Positions 43,023 through 52,461 of a DNA stretch of 64,000 bases are shown piece after piece. Within the stretch, counting starts at the first letter, position 1; every line of letters starts with the position of its first letter. This DNA comes from Hydrogenophaga palleronii_A (GTDB lineage: Bacteria; Pseudomonadota; Gammaproteobacteria; Burkholderiales; Burkholderiaceae_C). The notes beneath the pieces were generated by a model. It made no database searches and was not told where the DNA came from. It worked only from the letters and a program-made list of their open reading frames with translations. The stretch spans positions 596,069-660,068 of the forward strand of contig NZ_JAVDWU010000002.1 of the NCBI RefSeq assembly GCF_031457455.1, given 5' to 3'. A program made the translations under genes and the position numbers.

Positions 43023-44522
43023 ATGAATCGCGAAATGTTGATGCTGATCGATGCGATCTCACGCGAGAAGAACGTTGAGCGCGATCTGGTGCTGGGTGCG
43101 GTGGAGCTGGCGCTGGCCTCGGCCACCAAGAAGCTCTACAAGGGCGAGGTAGACATCCGTGTCGCCATGGACCCGGACAATGGCTCCTACGAAACATTCC
43201 GCCGCTGGCTTGTGGTGCCTGACGAAGCAGGGTTGCAGAACCCGGATGCTGAAGAGCTGCTCTCTGACGCCCGGGATGAAATCCCCGACATTGAAGAAGG
43301 CGACTACATCGAGAAACCGGTGGAGAGCGTGCCGATTGGCCGCATCGGTGCGATGGCTGCCAAGCAGGTGATCCTGCAAAAAATCCGCGATGCCGAGCGC
43401 GAGATGCTGCTCAACGACTTCATGTCGCGTGGCGACAAGGTGTTCGTGGGCACCGTCAAGCGCATGGACAAGGGCGACCTGATCATCGAGAGCGGCCGGG
43501 TCGAAGGCCGCCTCAAGCGCAGCGAGATGATTCCGAAGGAGAATTTCCGCACGGGCGACCGTGTTCGCGCCATGATCATGGAAGTGGACCTGAGCCTTCG
43601 CGGCGCGCCGATCCTGCTGTCGCGTTCCGCCCCCGAATTCATGATCGAGCTGTTCCGCCAGGAAGTGCCCGAGATTGAACAGGGCCTGCTCGAGATCAAG
43701 ACCTGCGCCCGTGATGCGGGTTCACGCGCCAAGATCGCCGTGCAGTCGCACGACAAGCGCATCGACCCGATCGGCACTTGTGTGGGCGTTCGGGGTTCGC
43801 GCGTCAATGGCGTGACCAATGAGCTGGCCGGTGAGCGTGTCGACATCGTGCTGTGGTCCGAAGATCCGGCGCAGTTCGTGATTGGGGCTCTGGCACCTGC
43901 CAACGTGGTCTCCATCGTGGTGGACGAAGAGCGCCATGCGATGGACGTGGTTGTCGACGAGGAAAACCTCGCGATCGCCATTGGTCGTGGCGGTCAGAAC
44001 GTGCGCCTGGCGTCCGAGCTGACGGGCTGGCGCATCAACATCATGACCGCCGACGAATCGGCGCAGAAGCAGGCCGAGGAGGCCGATGGCATCCGCGCCG
44101 TGTTCATGGCCAAGCTGGACGTGGATCAAGAGATCGCCGACATCCTCATCGAAGAGGGCTTCACCAGCCTGGAAGAAGTGGCCTACGTGCCCATCCAGGA
44201 GATGCTGGAAATCGAATCCTTTGATGAGGACACGGTCAACGAATTGCGTTCGCGTGCCAAGGATGCCCTGCTGACGATGGAAATCGCGCGCGAAGAGAGC
44301 GTGGAAGAAGTCTCGCAGGATCTCCGTGACCTCGAAGGCATGACCACCGAACTGATTGGCAAGCTGGCCGATGCCGGCGTGCACACAAGAGATGAACTGG
44401 CCGACCTGGCCACCGACGAATTGACCGATATCACCGGACAGTCGCCCGAAGAGGCCACCTCGCTGATCATGTTGGCCCGCGCTCACTGGTTCGCCGGCGA
44501 GCAGGCACCATCGTCCAACTGA
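43023..44522 (+). CDS. nusA: Transcription factor NusA
   Basis: NusA binds RNA polymerase and governs pausing, termination and antitermination. It has 499 residues: the polymerase-binding N-terminal domain (MNREMLMLIDAISREKNVERD), S1 (about 135-200, VGTVKRMDKGDLIIE), KH1 and KH2 (DPIGTCVGVRGSRV and AIGRGGQNVRLASELTGW), then two acidic C-terminal repeats with helix-hairpin-helix character (EGFTSLEEVAYVPIQEML and AGVHTRDELADLATDEL). It is 51 bases after rimP and 31 bases before infB. Confidence 0.96.
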   Translation: MNREMLMLIDAISREKNVERDLVLGAVELALASATKKLYKGEVDIRVAMDPDNGSYETFRRWLVVPDEAGLQNPDAEELLSDARDEIPDIEEGDYIEKPVESVPIGRIGAMAAKQVILQKIRDAEREMLLNDFMSRGDKVFVGTVKRMDKGDLIIESGRVEGRLKRSEMIPKENFRTGDRVRAMIMEVDLSLRGAPILLSRSAPEFMIELFRQEVPEIEQGLLEIKTCARDAGSRAKIAVQSHDKRIDPIGTCVGVRGSRVNGVTNELAGERVDIVLWSEDPAQFVIGALAPANVVSIVVDEERHAMDVVVDEENLAIAIGRGGQNVRLASELTGWRINIMTADESAQKQAEEADGIRAVFMAKLDVDQEIADILIEEGFTSLEEVAYVPIQEMLEIESFDEDTVNELRSRAKDALLTMEIAREESVEEVSQDLRDLEGMTTELIGKLADAGVHTRDELADLATDELTDITGQSPEEATSLIMLARAHWFAGEQAPSSN

Positions 44523-44553
44523 CCAGCGGAGGCCCCAGCGGAGAAAAGAACCT

Positions 44554-47439
44554 ATGACCAGTACCACCGTCGCCGAATTGGCTGCCGAGCTGAACAAGCC
44601 CACCTCCCTTTTGCTGGAGCAACTCTCCGCATCAGGGGTGCCCAAGACATCCGGGTCCGATCCCGTCAACGAATCTGACAAGCAGAAGCTGCTGGGTCAC
44701 CTCAAGGCCAGTCATGGCACGGCGGGTGGCGAGCGCAAGAAGATCACGCTGGTCAAGAAGTCGACGACCGAGATCAAGCAGGCGGATGCCACTGGGCGTG
44801 CGCGCACCATTCAGGTGGAAGTGCGCAAGAAGCGCACGTTCATCAAGCGTGAAGACGAGGTCGTGGTGCCTGAGGCGCAGGCCGAAGCCGTGGCGCCCGC
44901 GCCCGTGGTCGACACGGAAGAGCTCGCGCGCAGGGAAGAAGATGCCCGCCGTCAGGCTGAACTGCTGCGCCGCCAGGAGGAAGAGCTGGCGCAAAAGCGC
45001 CGGGATCGGGAGGCTGAAGAGGCGCGTGAGGCTGCCAAGGCTGAGCAGGCCGAGCAAGCTCGCGAGGCCGCCGAGGCGGCAAGCAAGGCCAAGTCCAAAG
45101 CCAAGTCCGAAAAGGTCGTGACCGAGCAGGTCGGTGGCTCGCCGGACGATGCTGAAGTGGCTGCGCGCGCTGAACAGCGGGAGGCAGAAACCAAGGCCAC
45201 CGAAGCCCGCGCCGCAGCGGCCAAGACGCTGGCCACCAAGAACGCCGAGGCCAAGAAGGTCGAAGACGCGCGCGCCCAGGATCTGGTGGACCGGCGCCGC
45301 AAGGCAGAAGCCGAAGCCGCCAATATTCGGGCCATGATGGCTGCACCGGCCAAGACGCTGGTCGCCAAGAAGCCCGAACCCGATCCCAAAGCCGCCAACG
45401 CCATCAAAGGCACGCTGCACAAGCCTGCTGGTACGCCAGGCAAGCCCGCGACCCCCGCGGCCACGGCCACCACGCCGGGTGCAGGTGGCAAGAAAGAAGT
45501 CAAGTCAGAGAACCTGTCTTCCACCTGGAAGGACGACGCGGCCAAGAAGAAAGAAATCAAGACCCGCGGCGACACCAGCGCCGGTCGATCGAACTGGCGC
45601 GGTGGACCGCGTGGTGGCCGACGCGACTCGCGCGATTCACGCGACAGTGGCCAGAGCAGTTTTGTGGCGCCCACCGAGTTCAAGGTGATCGAGGTGCACG
45701 TGCCCGAGACCATCACCGTGGCTGAGCTGGCCCACAAGATGAGCCTGAAGTCGTCCGAGGTCATCAAGCAATTGATGAAGCTGGGCCAGATGGTCACCAT
45801 CAACCAGCCGCTGGACCAGGACACCGCCATGATCGTGGTGGAGGAGCTGGGGCACAAGGCCGTTGTGGCTGCGCTGGACGATCCTGAAGCGTTTACCGAC
45901 GACGACGCCACGCAGCAGGAAGCCGAGCTGTTGCCCCGTGCGCCTGTGGTCACCGTCATGGGCCACGTCGATCACGGCAAAACCTCGTTGCTGGATTACA
46001 TCCGCCGTGCCAAGGTGGCGGCGGGCGAAGCCGGTGGCATCACCCAGCACATCGGTGCCTACCACGTGGAAACGCCGCGTGGCATGGTGTCGTTCCTGGA
46101 CACCCCGGGTCACGAGGCGTTCACCGCCATGCGTGCCCGCGGTGCACAGGCGACCGATATCGTGATCCTGGTGTGTGCCGCCGACGACGGTGTCATGCCC
46201 CAGACCAAGGAAGCCATCAAGCACGCGAAAGCGGCTGGTGTGCCCATGGTCGTGGCCATCACCAAGATCGACAAGCCCGGCATCAACATCGAGAAGGTGC
46301 GTTCCGAACTCGTGGCCGAGGAAGTCGTTCCCGAAGAGTTTGGTGGCGATGTGCCTTTCGTTGGCGTATCTGCCAAGACAGGCGAGGGCGTTGATGCCCT
46401 GCTGGAACAGGTGCTGTTGCAGGCCGAGGTGCTGGAACTGAAGGCGCCGGTGGAATCCATGGCCAAGGGCCTGGTGATCGAAGCCCGGCTCGACAAGGGT
46501 CGCGGTTCGGTGGCCACCGTGCTGGTTCAGAGCGGTACGCTCAAGACCGGCGACGTGGTGCTCGTGGGCCAGACCTCTGGTCGCGTGCGGGCCATGCTCG
46601 ACGAAAACGGCAAGCCGATCAAATCGGCCGGCCCATCGATTCCCGTGGAAATCCAGGGTTTGGCCGAAGTGCCACAGGCCGGCGACGATTTCATGGTCAT
46701 GCTCGACGAGCGCCGCGCTCGCGAGATCGCCACCTACCGTGCCGGCAAGTTCCGCAACACCAAGCTGGCCAAGCAACAGGCCGCCAAGCTGGAAAACATG
46801 TTCACCGACATGACGGCTGGCGAAGTGAAGGTGCTGCCCATCATCGTCAAGGCCGATGTGCAGGGTTCGCAGGAGGCGCTGGCCTCGTCGTTGCTCAAGC
46901 TCTCGACCGACGAGGTCAAGGTGCAGCTCGTGTTCGCAGGCGTTGGTGGCATCAGCGAATCTGACGTCAACCTGGCCATTGCCTCCAAGGCCGTGGTCAT
47001 CGGCTTCAACGTCCGTGCCGATGTGGGTGCGCGCAAGCTGGCCGAAGGCAACGATGTCGACCTGCGCTACTACAACATCATCTACGACGCCGTGGATGAA
47101 CTGAAGGCCGCCATGTCGGGCATGCTGGCTCCGGAAAAGCGCGAAGAGATCATTGGCTCTGCCGAGATCCGCACCGTGTTCGTGGCATCGAAGATTGGCA
47201 CTGTGGCGGGTTGTATGGTCACATCGGGTCAAGTCACCCGCAACGCCCATTTCCGTCTGCTGCGCGACAACGTGGTCATCTACACCGGCGAGATCGACAC
47301 CCTCAAGCGCCTCAAGGATGATGTGCGCGAGGTCAAGGAAGGCTTCGAGTGCGGTATCAAGCTCAAGAACTACAACGACATCAAGGAAGGTGATCAGCTG
47401 GAGTTCTTCGAGGTCAAGGAAGTGGCCCGCACGCTGTGA
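44554..47439 (+). CDS. infB: Translation initiation factor IF-2
   Basis: IF-2 delivers initiator tRNA to the 30S subunit. The 961-residue protein has an IF2_N domain (about 1-55), a long Ala/Glu/Lys/Arg-rich, probably coiled linker (100-350), a second IF2_N-like segment (EVHVPETITVAELAHKMSLKSSEVIKQLMKLG), and the GTPase domain with GHVDHGKTS, DTPGHEAF and TKID. Domains C1 and C2 complete it. An in-frame internal start for a shorter isoform is possible but none was fixed. Its stop overlaps an ATG (TGATG) in frame with the next gene. Confidence 0.96.
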   Translation: MTSTTVAELAAELNKPTSLLLEQLSASGVPKTSGSDPVNESDKQKLLGHLKASHGTAGGERKKITLVKKSTTEIKQADATGRARTIQVEVRKKRTFIKREDEVVVPEAQAEAVAPAPVVDTEELARREEDARRQAELLRRQEEELAQKRRDREAEEAREAAKAEQAEQAREAAEAASKAKSKAKSEKVVTEQVGGSPDDAEVAARAEQREAETKATEARAAAAKTLATKNAEAKKVEDARAQDLVDRRRKAEAEAANIRAMMAAPAKTLVAKKPEPDPKAANAIKGTLHKPAGTPGKPATPAATATTPGAGGKKEVKSENLSSTWKDDAAKKKEIKTRGDTSAGRSNWRGGPRGGRRDSRDSRDSGQSSFVAPTEFKVIEVHVPETITVAELAHKMSLKSSEVIKQLMKLGQMVTINQPLDQDTAMIVVEELGHKAVVAALDDPEAFTDDDATQQEAELLPRAPVVTVMGHVDHGKTSLLDYIRRAKVAAGEAGGITQHIGAYHVETPRGMVSFLDTPGHEAFTAMRARGAQATDIVILVCAADDGVMPQTKEAIKHAKAAGVPMVVAITKIDKPGINIEKVRSELVAEEVVPEEFGGDVPFVGVSAKTGEGVDALLEQVLLQAEVLELKAPVESMAKGLVIEARLDKGRGSVATVLVQSGTLKTGDVVLVGQTSGRVRAMLDENGKPIKSAGPSIPVEIQGLAEVPQAGDDFMVMLDERRAREIATYRAGKFRNTKLAKQQAAKLENMFTDMTAGEVKVLPIIVKADVQGSQEALASSLLKLSTDEVKVQLVFAGVGGISESDVNLAIASKAVVIGFNVRADVGARKLAEGNDVDLRYYNIIYDAVDELKAAMSGMLAPEKREEIIGSAEIRTVFVASKIGTVAGCMVTSGQVTRNAHFRLLRDNVVIYTGEIDTLKRLKDDVREVKEGFECGIKLKNYNDIKEGDQLEFFEVKEVARTL

Positions 47440-47459
47440 TGCCAGGAGCACAAGACACC

Positions 47460-48146
47460 ATGCGCCCATCCAAAGGTTTCTGGTCCGAGTACAAAGGGCT
47501 GATGCTGTTCATCGGCATCATGCTTGTGTTCCGTTCGGCCGTGGCCGACTGGAATTACGTGCCGTCCTCGTCCATGAACCCCACTTTGGTGACGGGCGAC
47601 CGGGTGGTTGTGAACAAGCTCGCCTACAGTCTGCGCGTGCCTTTCACCCTGACCCAAGTCACCCGCTGGGCCGAGCCTGAGGCGGGCGACGTGATCACGT
47701 TTGATTCGCCCGCCGACGGTCTGAATCTGATCAAACGCGTGGTGGCGGTGGGCGGTGACACGGTTGAAATGGCCGACAACACCCTGATCGTCAACGGCCA
47801 GGCACAAGAGCGGGTACTGCTGGACGGTGCCCGCACCGTGCCCACCGAGCAAGGGCCGCTGTCTGTTGAAGTCTGGCTTGAAAGCCACGGTCAGCGCCGA
47901 CATGAAACCGCGCTGATTCCCCCCCTCAATCACGCCAAGGCGTTCGGTCCGGTGCAAGTGCCCGACGGTCATGTGCTGGTGCTTGGCGACAGCCGAGACA
48001 ACAGCCGGGACTCGCGCTTCATTGGTTTCATCGACGTGCAACGCATCACAGGCCGAGCCGAGCGCGTGGCCATGTCGCACAATCCGCAGCGTTTCTACGT
48101 GCCACGCGCTCAGCGCTGGTGGTTGCCGTTGGAAAGTGGAATCTGA
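47460..48146 (+). CDS. lepB: Signal peptidase I, second copy type
   Basis: An inner membrane serine protease that removes signal peptides, 228 residues. It has a single N-terminal membrane segment (GLMLFIGIMLVFRSAVADW), the catalytic Ser in VPSSSMNPTLVTGD, the general-base Lys in LIKRVVAVGGD, and the box E motif GDSRDNSRDSRFIG. It is shorter than E. coli LepB and sits inside the infB-rbfA-truB operon, where most relatives have no protease. A main lepB, often beside lepA and rnc, may exist elsewhere. AGGAG lies 11 bases before the ATG at 47460; an ATG at 47439, overlapping the infB stop, is an alternative. Confidence 0.88.
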   Translation: MRPSKGFWSEYKGLMLFIGIMLVFRSAVADWNYVPSSSMNPTLVTGDRVVVNKLAYSLRVPFTLTQVTRWAEPEAGDVITFDSPADGLNLIKRVVAVGGDTVEMADNTLIVNGQAQERVLLDGARTVPTEQGPLSVEVWLESHGQRRHETALIPPLNHAKAFGPVQVPDGHVLVLGDSRDNSRDSRFIGFIDVQRITGRAERVAMSHNPQRFYVPRAQRWWLPLESGI

Positions 48147-48151
48147 AGACC

Positions 48152-48526
48152 ATGGCCGTCAAGAAATCTTCCACCCCCAACCGCAGCTTCAAGGTGGCCG
48201 ACCAGATCCAGCGCGATCTGGCGGAGTTGATCGCGCGCGAGCTGAAGGACCCGAGGGTGGGCATGGTCACGATCAATGCGATCGAGGTCACACCTGACTA
48301 TGCACACGCCAAGGTGTTTTTCAGCCTGCTCACGGGCAATCCGGAAGAGACCTTGCAGGGGTTGAATGCCGCTGCGGGCTTCCTTCGCTCCGGCTTGTTC
48401 AAGCGCCTGCACATTCATACCGTGCCTACGTTGCACTTCGTCTTTGACCGCACCACAGAGCGTGCGGCCGATATGAACGCCTTGATTTCCAAGGCTGTTG
48501 CATCACGTTCCAAGAACGAGGAATGA
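48152..48526 (+). CDS. rbfA: 30S ribosome-binding factor RbfA
   Basis: RbfA is a cold-shock 30S maturation factor. The 124-residue KH-fold protein has FKVADQIQRDLAELIARELKDPRVGMVTI, then VTPDYAHAKVFFSLL and HTVPTLHFVFDRTTERAADM. The ATG at 48152 is 5 bases after the signal peptidase stop. Its stop overlaps truB (ATGA). Confidence 0.95.
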   Translation: MAVKKSSTPNRSFKVADQIQRDLAELIARELKDPRVGMVTINAIEVTPDYAHAKVFFSLLTGNPEETLQGLNAAAGFLRSGLFKRLHIHTVPTLHFVFDRTTERAADMNALISKAVASRSKNEE

Positions 48527-49503
48527 CCATGCACGGGCCGCGCACCAGGGTGCAACGGCGCCCTGTGCATGGGGTGTTGTTGCTGGACAAACCGCTGGGA
48601 CTCTCCAGCAATCAGGCCTTGCAAAAGGCTAAGTGGTTGCTGCGCGCCGAGAAGGCGGGCCACACCGGAACATTGGATCCACTGGCTTCTGGTGTTCTGC
48701 CACTGTGTTTTGGCGCCGCCACCAAGTTCAGCCAATTGCATCTGGACGCCGACAAGACTTACCAAACCACGGTTCGCCTGGGCGTGAAGACCAGCACAGG
48801 CGACGTCGAAGGCGACGTGGTGCAGATGAGGGACGTGCGCTGCACCCCTGGTCAGGTGGTGGAAGTGCTGGATCGGTTCACTGGCCCTATCCAGCAGTTA
48901 CCGCCCATGCACAGTGCCTTGAAAAAAGACGGCAAGGCCCTCTATGAGTACGCACGTCAGGGCGAAGTGGTGGATCGACCTGTCAGGCAGGTGATCATTC
49001 ACGAACTCGAACTGATCAACATGCAGCTCGATGGTGAATCGCCACACCTGACACTGCGCGTGCGTTGCAGCAAGGGCACCTACATCCGCACGCTGGGCGA
49101 AGACATTGGCGAGGCGCTGGGCTGCGGTGGGCACCTGAGCATGCTGCGACGGACCGCGACGGGCCCTTTCGTGGAAGCCCAGTGCGTGACGCTTGAAGCA
49201 CTGGAAGCCATGACCGAAGCCGAACGCAGTTCTGCGCTGTTGCCCGTGCAGAACCTGCTTGAAGGACACACCCCGGTCACGCTGGACGCCGAGAATGCCG
49301 GACGTTTCCTCAGCGGCGTGCGCCGTCGTGGAAGCTGGGCCGACAGCGACCGCATTGCGGTTTTTGGCCCTCAACCTCAAGGCGAACCGCCTTCTGAATC
49401 CGTCGTGCTGCTGGGCAGTGCCCATGCGCAGGCGGGCGAATTGATCCCGGGGCGGCTGCTGAGCCCCATTGAAATACAGCAAATTCTGGAAACCGCATCA
49501 TGA
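48523..49503 (+). CDS. truB: tRNA pseudouridine(55) synthase TruB
   Basis: TruB converts U55 in the T loop of tRNAs. The 326-residue protein has GVLLLDKPLGLSSNQAL and the catalytic Asp in HTGTLDPLASGVLPLCFGAATKFSQ, then RLGVKTSTGDVEGD, LRVRCSKGTYIRTLGEDIGEALG and the C-terminal TruB_C region. Overlaps of ATGA type join it to rbfA upstream and typA downstream. Confidence 0.95.
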   Translation: MTMHGPRTRVQRRPVHGVLLLDKPLGLSSNQALQKAKWLLRAEKAGHTGTLDPLASGVLPLCFGAATKFSQLHLDADKTYQTTVRLGVKTSTGDVEGDVVQMRDVRCTPGQVVEVLDRFTGPIQQLPPMHSALKKDGKALYEYARQGEVVDRPVRQVIIHELELINMQLDGESPHLTLRVRCSKGTYIRTLGEDIGEALGCGGHLSMLRRTATGPFVEAQCVTLEALEAMTEAERSSALLPVQNLLEGHTPVTLDAENAGRFLSGVRRRGSWADSDRIAVFGPQPQGEPPSESVVLLGSAHAQAGELIPGRLLSPIEIQQILETAS

Positions 49504-51326
49504 GCAAACAAATCCGCAACATCGCCATCATCGCCCACGTTGACCATGGAAAGACCACCATGGTTGATCAGTTGCTCCGGCAGTCCGGAACCTTTGCCGA
49601 ACACGAAAAAGTGGTCGACACCGTGATGGACAACAACGCCATCGAGCGCGAGCGTGGCATCACCATCCTGGCCAAGAACTGCGCCGTGAGCTGGGAAGGC
49701 ACGCACATCAACATCGTCGACACCCCCGGCCACGCGGACTTCGGTGGTGAAGTGGAGCGCGCGCTGTCCATGGTGGACGGTGTGGTGCTGCTGATCGACG
49801 CGCAGGAAGGCCCCATGCCTCAGACCCGCTTCGTGACCAAGAAGGCGCTGGCCCTGGGTCTCAAGCCCATCGTGGTGGTGAACAAGGTCGACAAGCCGGG
49901 TGCCCGCCCAGATGCTGTCATCAACGCCGCCTTCGACCTGTTCGACAAGCTCGGTGCAAACGACGAACAGCTGGACTTCCCCGTGGTGTACGCCTCGGGC
50001 ATCAACGGCTGGACCTCGTTGGAAGAGGGCGCCCCGGGCGAGCAGTGGGGGCCGGACATGTCGGCCTTGTTCAATACCGTGCTCAAGCACGTGCCCGCAC
50101 AGAGTGGCGACCCGGCCGCTCCCCTGCAGTTGCAAATTTCTGCCCTCGACTTTTCCACCTTCGTCGGCCGCATCGGCGTCGGCCGCATCAGCCAGGGCAC
50201 CATCAAGCCCGCCATGGATGTGCTGGTGATGGAGGGCCCAGATGGCAAGGCCATCAAGGGCCGTGTCAACAACGTGCTGACCTTCCAGGGTCTGGACCGG
50301 GTGCAGGTGACGGAAGCCGGCCCTGGCGACATCGTGCTTATCAACGGCATTGCCGACATCGGCATCGGTGTGACCGTGACCGACCCGACGAATCCGGCAC
50401 CCTTGCCCATGCTCAAGGTGGACGAACCCACACTGACCATGAACTTCTGCGTCAACACCAGCCCGCTGGCCGGCCGTGAAGGCAAGTTCGTGACCAGTCG
50501 CCAGCTCTGGGACCGCCTGCAGAAAGAACTGCAGCACAACGTGGCGCTGCGCGTCAACGAAACCGACGAAGAGGGCGTGTTCGAGGTGATGGGTCGTGGT
50601 GAATTGCACCTGACCATCCTGCTGGAGAACATGCGCCGTGAAGGCTACGAGATGGCCGTTTCAAAGCCGCGCGTGGTGTTCAAGGAAATCGACGGTGTGA
50701 AGTGCGAGCCCATCGAGCTGGTGACGGCCGACATCGAAGAAGCCCACCAGGGCGGCGTGATGCAGGCACTGGGTGAGCGCAAGGGCGAGCTCGTGAACAT
50801 GGAGCCGGACGGCCGTGGCCGCGTGCGCCTGGAATACCGGATACCCGCCCGTGGCCTGATCGGTTTCACCAACGAGTTCCTGAACCTGACCCGCGGATCG
50901 GGCCTGATCTCAAACATCTTCGACAGCTACGAGCCGCACAAGGGCGACATCGGCAGCCGCAAGAACGGCGTGCTGATTTCCATGGACGACGGTGAAATCT
51001 TCACCTACGCCCTGGGCAAGCTGGACGACCGCGGCCGCATGTTCGTGCGTGCGAACGACCCGGTGTACGAAGGCATGATCGTCGGCATCCACAGCCGCGA
51101 CAACGACCTGGTGGTCAACGCCACGCGGACCAAGCAGCTGACCAACTTCCGCGTCAGCGGCAAGGAAGACGCGATCAAGATCACACCACCGATCGACCTC
51201 ACACTGGAGTACGGTGTCGAATTCATCGAAGACGACGAACTGGTCGAGATCACACCCAAGAGCGTGCGCCTGCGCAAGCGTTATTTGAAGGAACACGAAC
51301 GCAAGCGCGCCAGCCGCGAATCGTGA
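49500..51326 (+). CDS. typA: Ribosome-binding GTPase TypA/BipA
   Basis: This 608-residue translational GTPase is implicated in 50S assembly and stress adaptation. The G domain has AHVDHGKTTMVDQLL, the switch region ERERGITILAKN, DTPGHADFGG and NKVDKPGARPD. EF-G-like domains and the BipA-specific C-terminal domain (IGSRKNGVLISMDDGEIFTYALGKLDDRGRMFV) follow. Its ATG lies in the truB stop (ATGA). A weak GC-rich hairpin without T-run follows the stop. Confidence 0.96.
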   Translation: MSKQIRNIAIIAHVDHGKTTMVDQLLRQSGTFAEHEKVVDTVMDNNAIERERGITILAKNCAVSWEGTHINIVDTPGHADFGGEVERALSMVDGVVLLIDAQEGPMPQTRFVTKKALALGLKPIVVVNKVDKPGARPDAVINAAFDLFDKLGANDEQLDFPVVYASGINGWTSLEEGAPGEQWGPDMSALFNTVLKHVPAQSGDPAAPLQLQISALDFSTFVGRIGVGRISQGTIKPAMDVLVMEGPDGKAIKGRVNNVLTFQGLDRVQVTEAGPGDIVLINGIADIGIGVTVTDPTNPAPLPMLKVDEPTLTMNFCVNTSPLAGREGKFVTSRQLWDRLQKELQHNVALRVNETDEEGVFEVMGRGELHLTILLENMRREGYEMAVSKPRVVFKEIDGVKCEPIELVTADIEEAHQGGVMQALGERKGELVNMEPDGRGRVRLEYRIPARGLIGFTNEFLNLTRGSGLISNIFDSYEPHKGDIGSRKNGVLISMDDGEIFTYALGKLDDRGRMFVRANDPVYEGMIVGIHSRDNDLVVNATRTKQLTNFRVSGKEDAIKITPPIDLTLEYGVEFIEDDELVEITPKSVRLRKRYLKEHERKRASRES

Positions 51327-51426
51327 TCCCCGCACTCCGCCGCCGTGCGGAGCACGGGTGGCCCGAGGGAATGAGTCTTGCCTGGGCGTGTTCCAGTGTG
51401 TCGACTCCTTTGTCAATCATTCAGTC

Positions 51427-52437
51427 ATGCCATTCCGTGCCCTCAACCGTCTGACCCATTCGCAGGCGGTCATCCTCATGCTGGCGGTCACACTCATGTG
51501 GTCGATCGCTGGCGTGGTGACCCGTCAACTGGAGTCGGCGGCCCGGTTTGAAATCACGTTCTGGCGCAGCGCGTTCACCGCGCTCTCGCTGTTGGTGATC
51601 CTGCCGGTATGGCGGCACTTCGACCGAAGCGAGGGCCTGCTTGCGCAGGAGACGCCCGGGGCAGGGTGGCTGGAGCGGCATTGGGGCGTGCCCAAGGGCT
51701 CAAAGGCTTTCTGGGTTTCCGGTGTCTGCTGGAGCGTGATGTTCACGGCCTTCATGCTGGCGCTGACGTTCACTAGCGTGGCCAATGTGCTGGTGATCAT
51801 GTCGGTGGGGCCCTTGTTTACTGCGCTGGTGGCTCGTGTTTTCATCGGTCAGCGCCTCGCGGTGCGCACCTGGCTGGCGATCGTGGTGGCGGGGCTTGGC
51901 ATTGTCTACATGTACGGTAGCCAGTTCCTGGAGGCCACTGCCGAGCCTGGAATCGACACGTCCAACCTGGTGCTCGGCTCGCTGATTGCGCTCTGTGTGC
52001 CCATGGCCGCGGCTGTGAACTGGACCGTGGTGCAACGCGGGCAGACCCATGGAGAGAAGATCGACCTCGTGCCTTCGGTGTTGCTCGGCGCCGTGATCTC
52101 ATCGCTGGTCACGCTTCCACTGGCCTTGCCCATTGTGGCCACCGGCACGGACATCGCCTGGCTGGCTTTGCTGGGATTGGTTCAATTGGCCATACCGTGT
52201 GCCCTGTGCGTGGTGTGTGCACGGGTGCTCAAGGCGCCCGAGGTGTCGCTGTTGGCCTTGCTGGAAGTGATATTCGGTATTCTTCTTGCTTGGCTGTGGG
52301 CTCACGAAGCACCAGGCACGGAAGTGCTGCTGGGTGGCAGTGCGGTGATTGCTGCACTTGTCGTGAACGAATTGCTCGGATGGTGGTCCCGTGCCGGAAC
52401 GCCACGTATCCAGACCGTCGACAAACTCCCACAATGA
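51427..52437 (+). CDS. EamA-domain DMT-superfamily transporter
   Basis: An inner membrane protein of 336 residues with about ten hydrophobic segments in two EamA repeats: MLAVTLMWSIAGVVTRQLE with FWRSAFTALSLLVI in the first half, and VLLGAVISSLVTLPLALPIV and LLALLEVIFGILLAWLW in the second. The substrate is unknown; the family exports metabolites, amino acids and nucleobases. The start at 51427 (MPFRALNRL) is preferred over an earlier in-frame codon because it gives a normal cytosolic N-terminus. It is separated from typA by 100 bases. Confidence 0.85.
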   Translation: MPFRALNRLTHSQAVILMLAVTLMWSIAGVVTRQLESAARFEITFWRSAFTALSLLVILPVWRHFDRSEGLLAQETPGAGWLERHWGVPKGSKAFWVSGVCWSVMFTAFMLALTFTSVANVLVIMSVGPLFTALVARVFIGQRLAVRTWLAIVVAGLGIVYMYGSQFLEATAEPGIDTSNLVLGSLIALCVPMAAAVNWTVVQRGQTHGEKIDLVPSVLLGAVISSLVTLPLALPIVATGTDIAWLALLGLVQLAIPCALCVVCARVLKAPEVSLLALLEVIFGILLAWLWAHEAPGTEVLLGGSAVIAALVVNELLGWWSRAGTPRIQTVDKLPQ

Positions 52438-52461
52438 CGGGTTGTACCGGGAACACAGGCC

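Noticed and set aside
45637..47469. 610-codon antisense frame opposite infB
   Set aside because: It is a shadow of infB codon use; the His-rich translation has no domain and no start signal.
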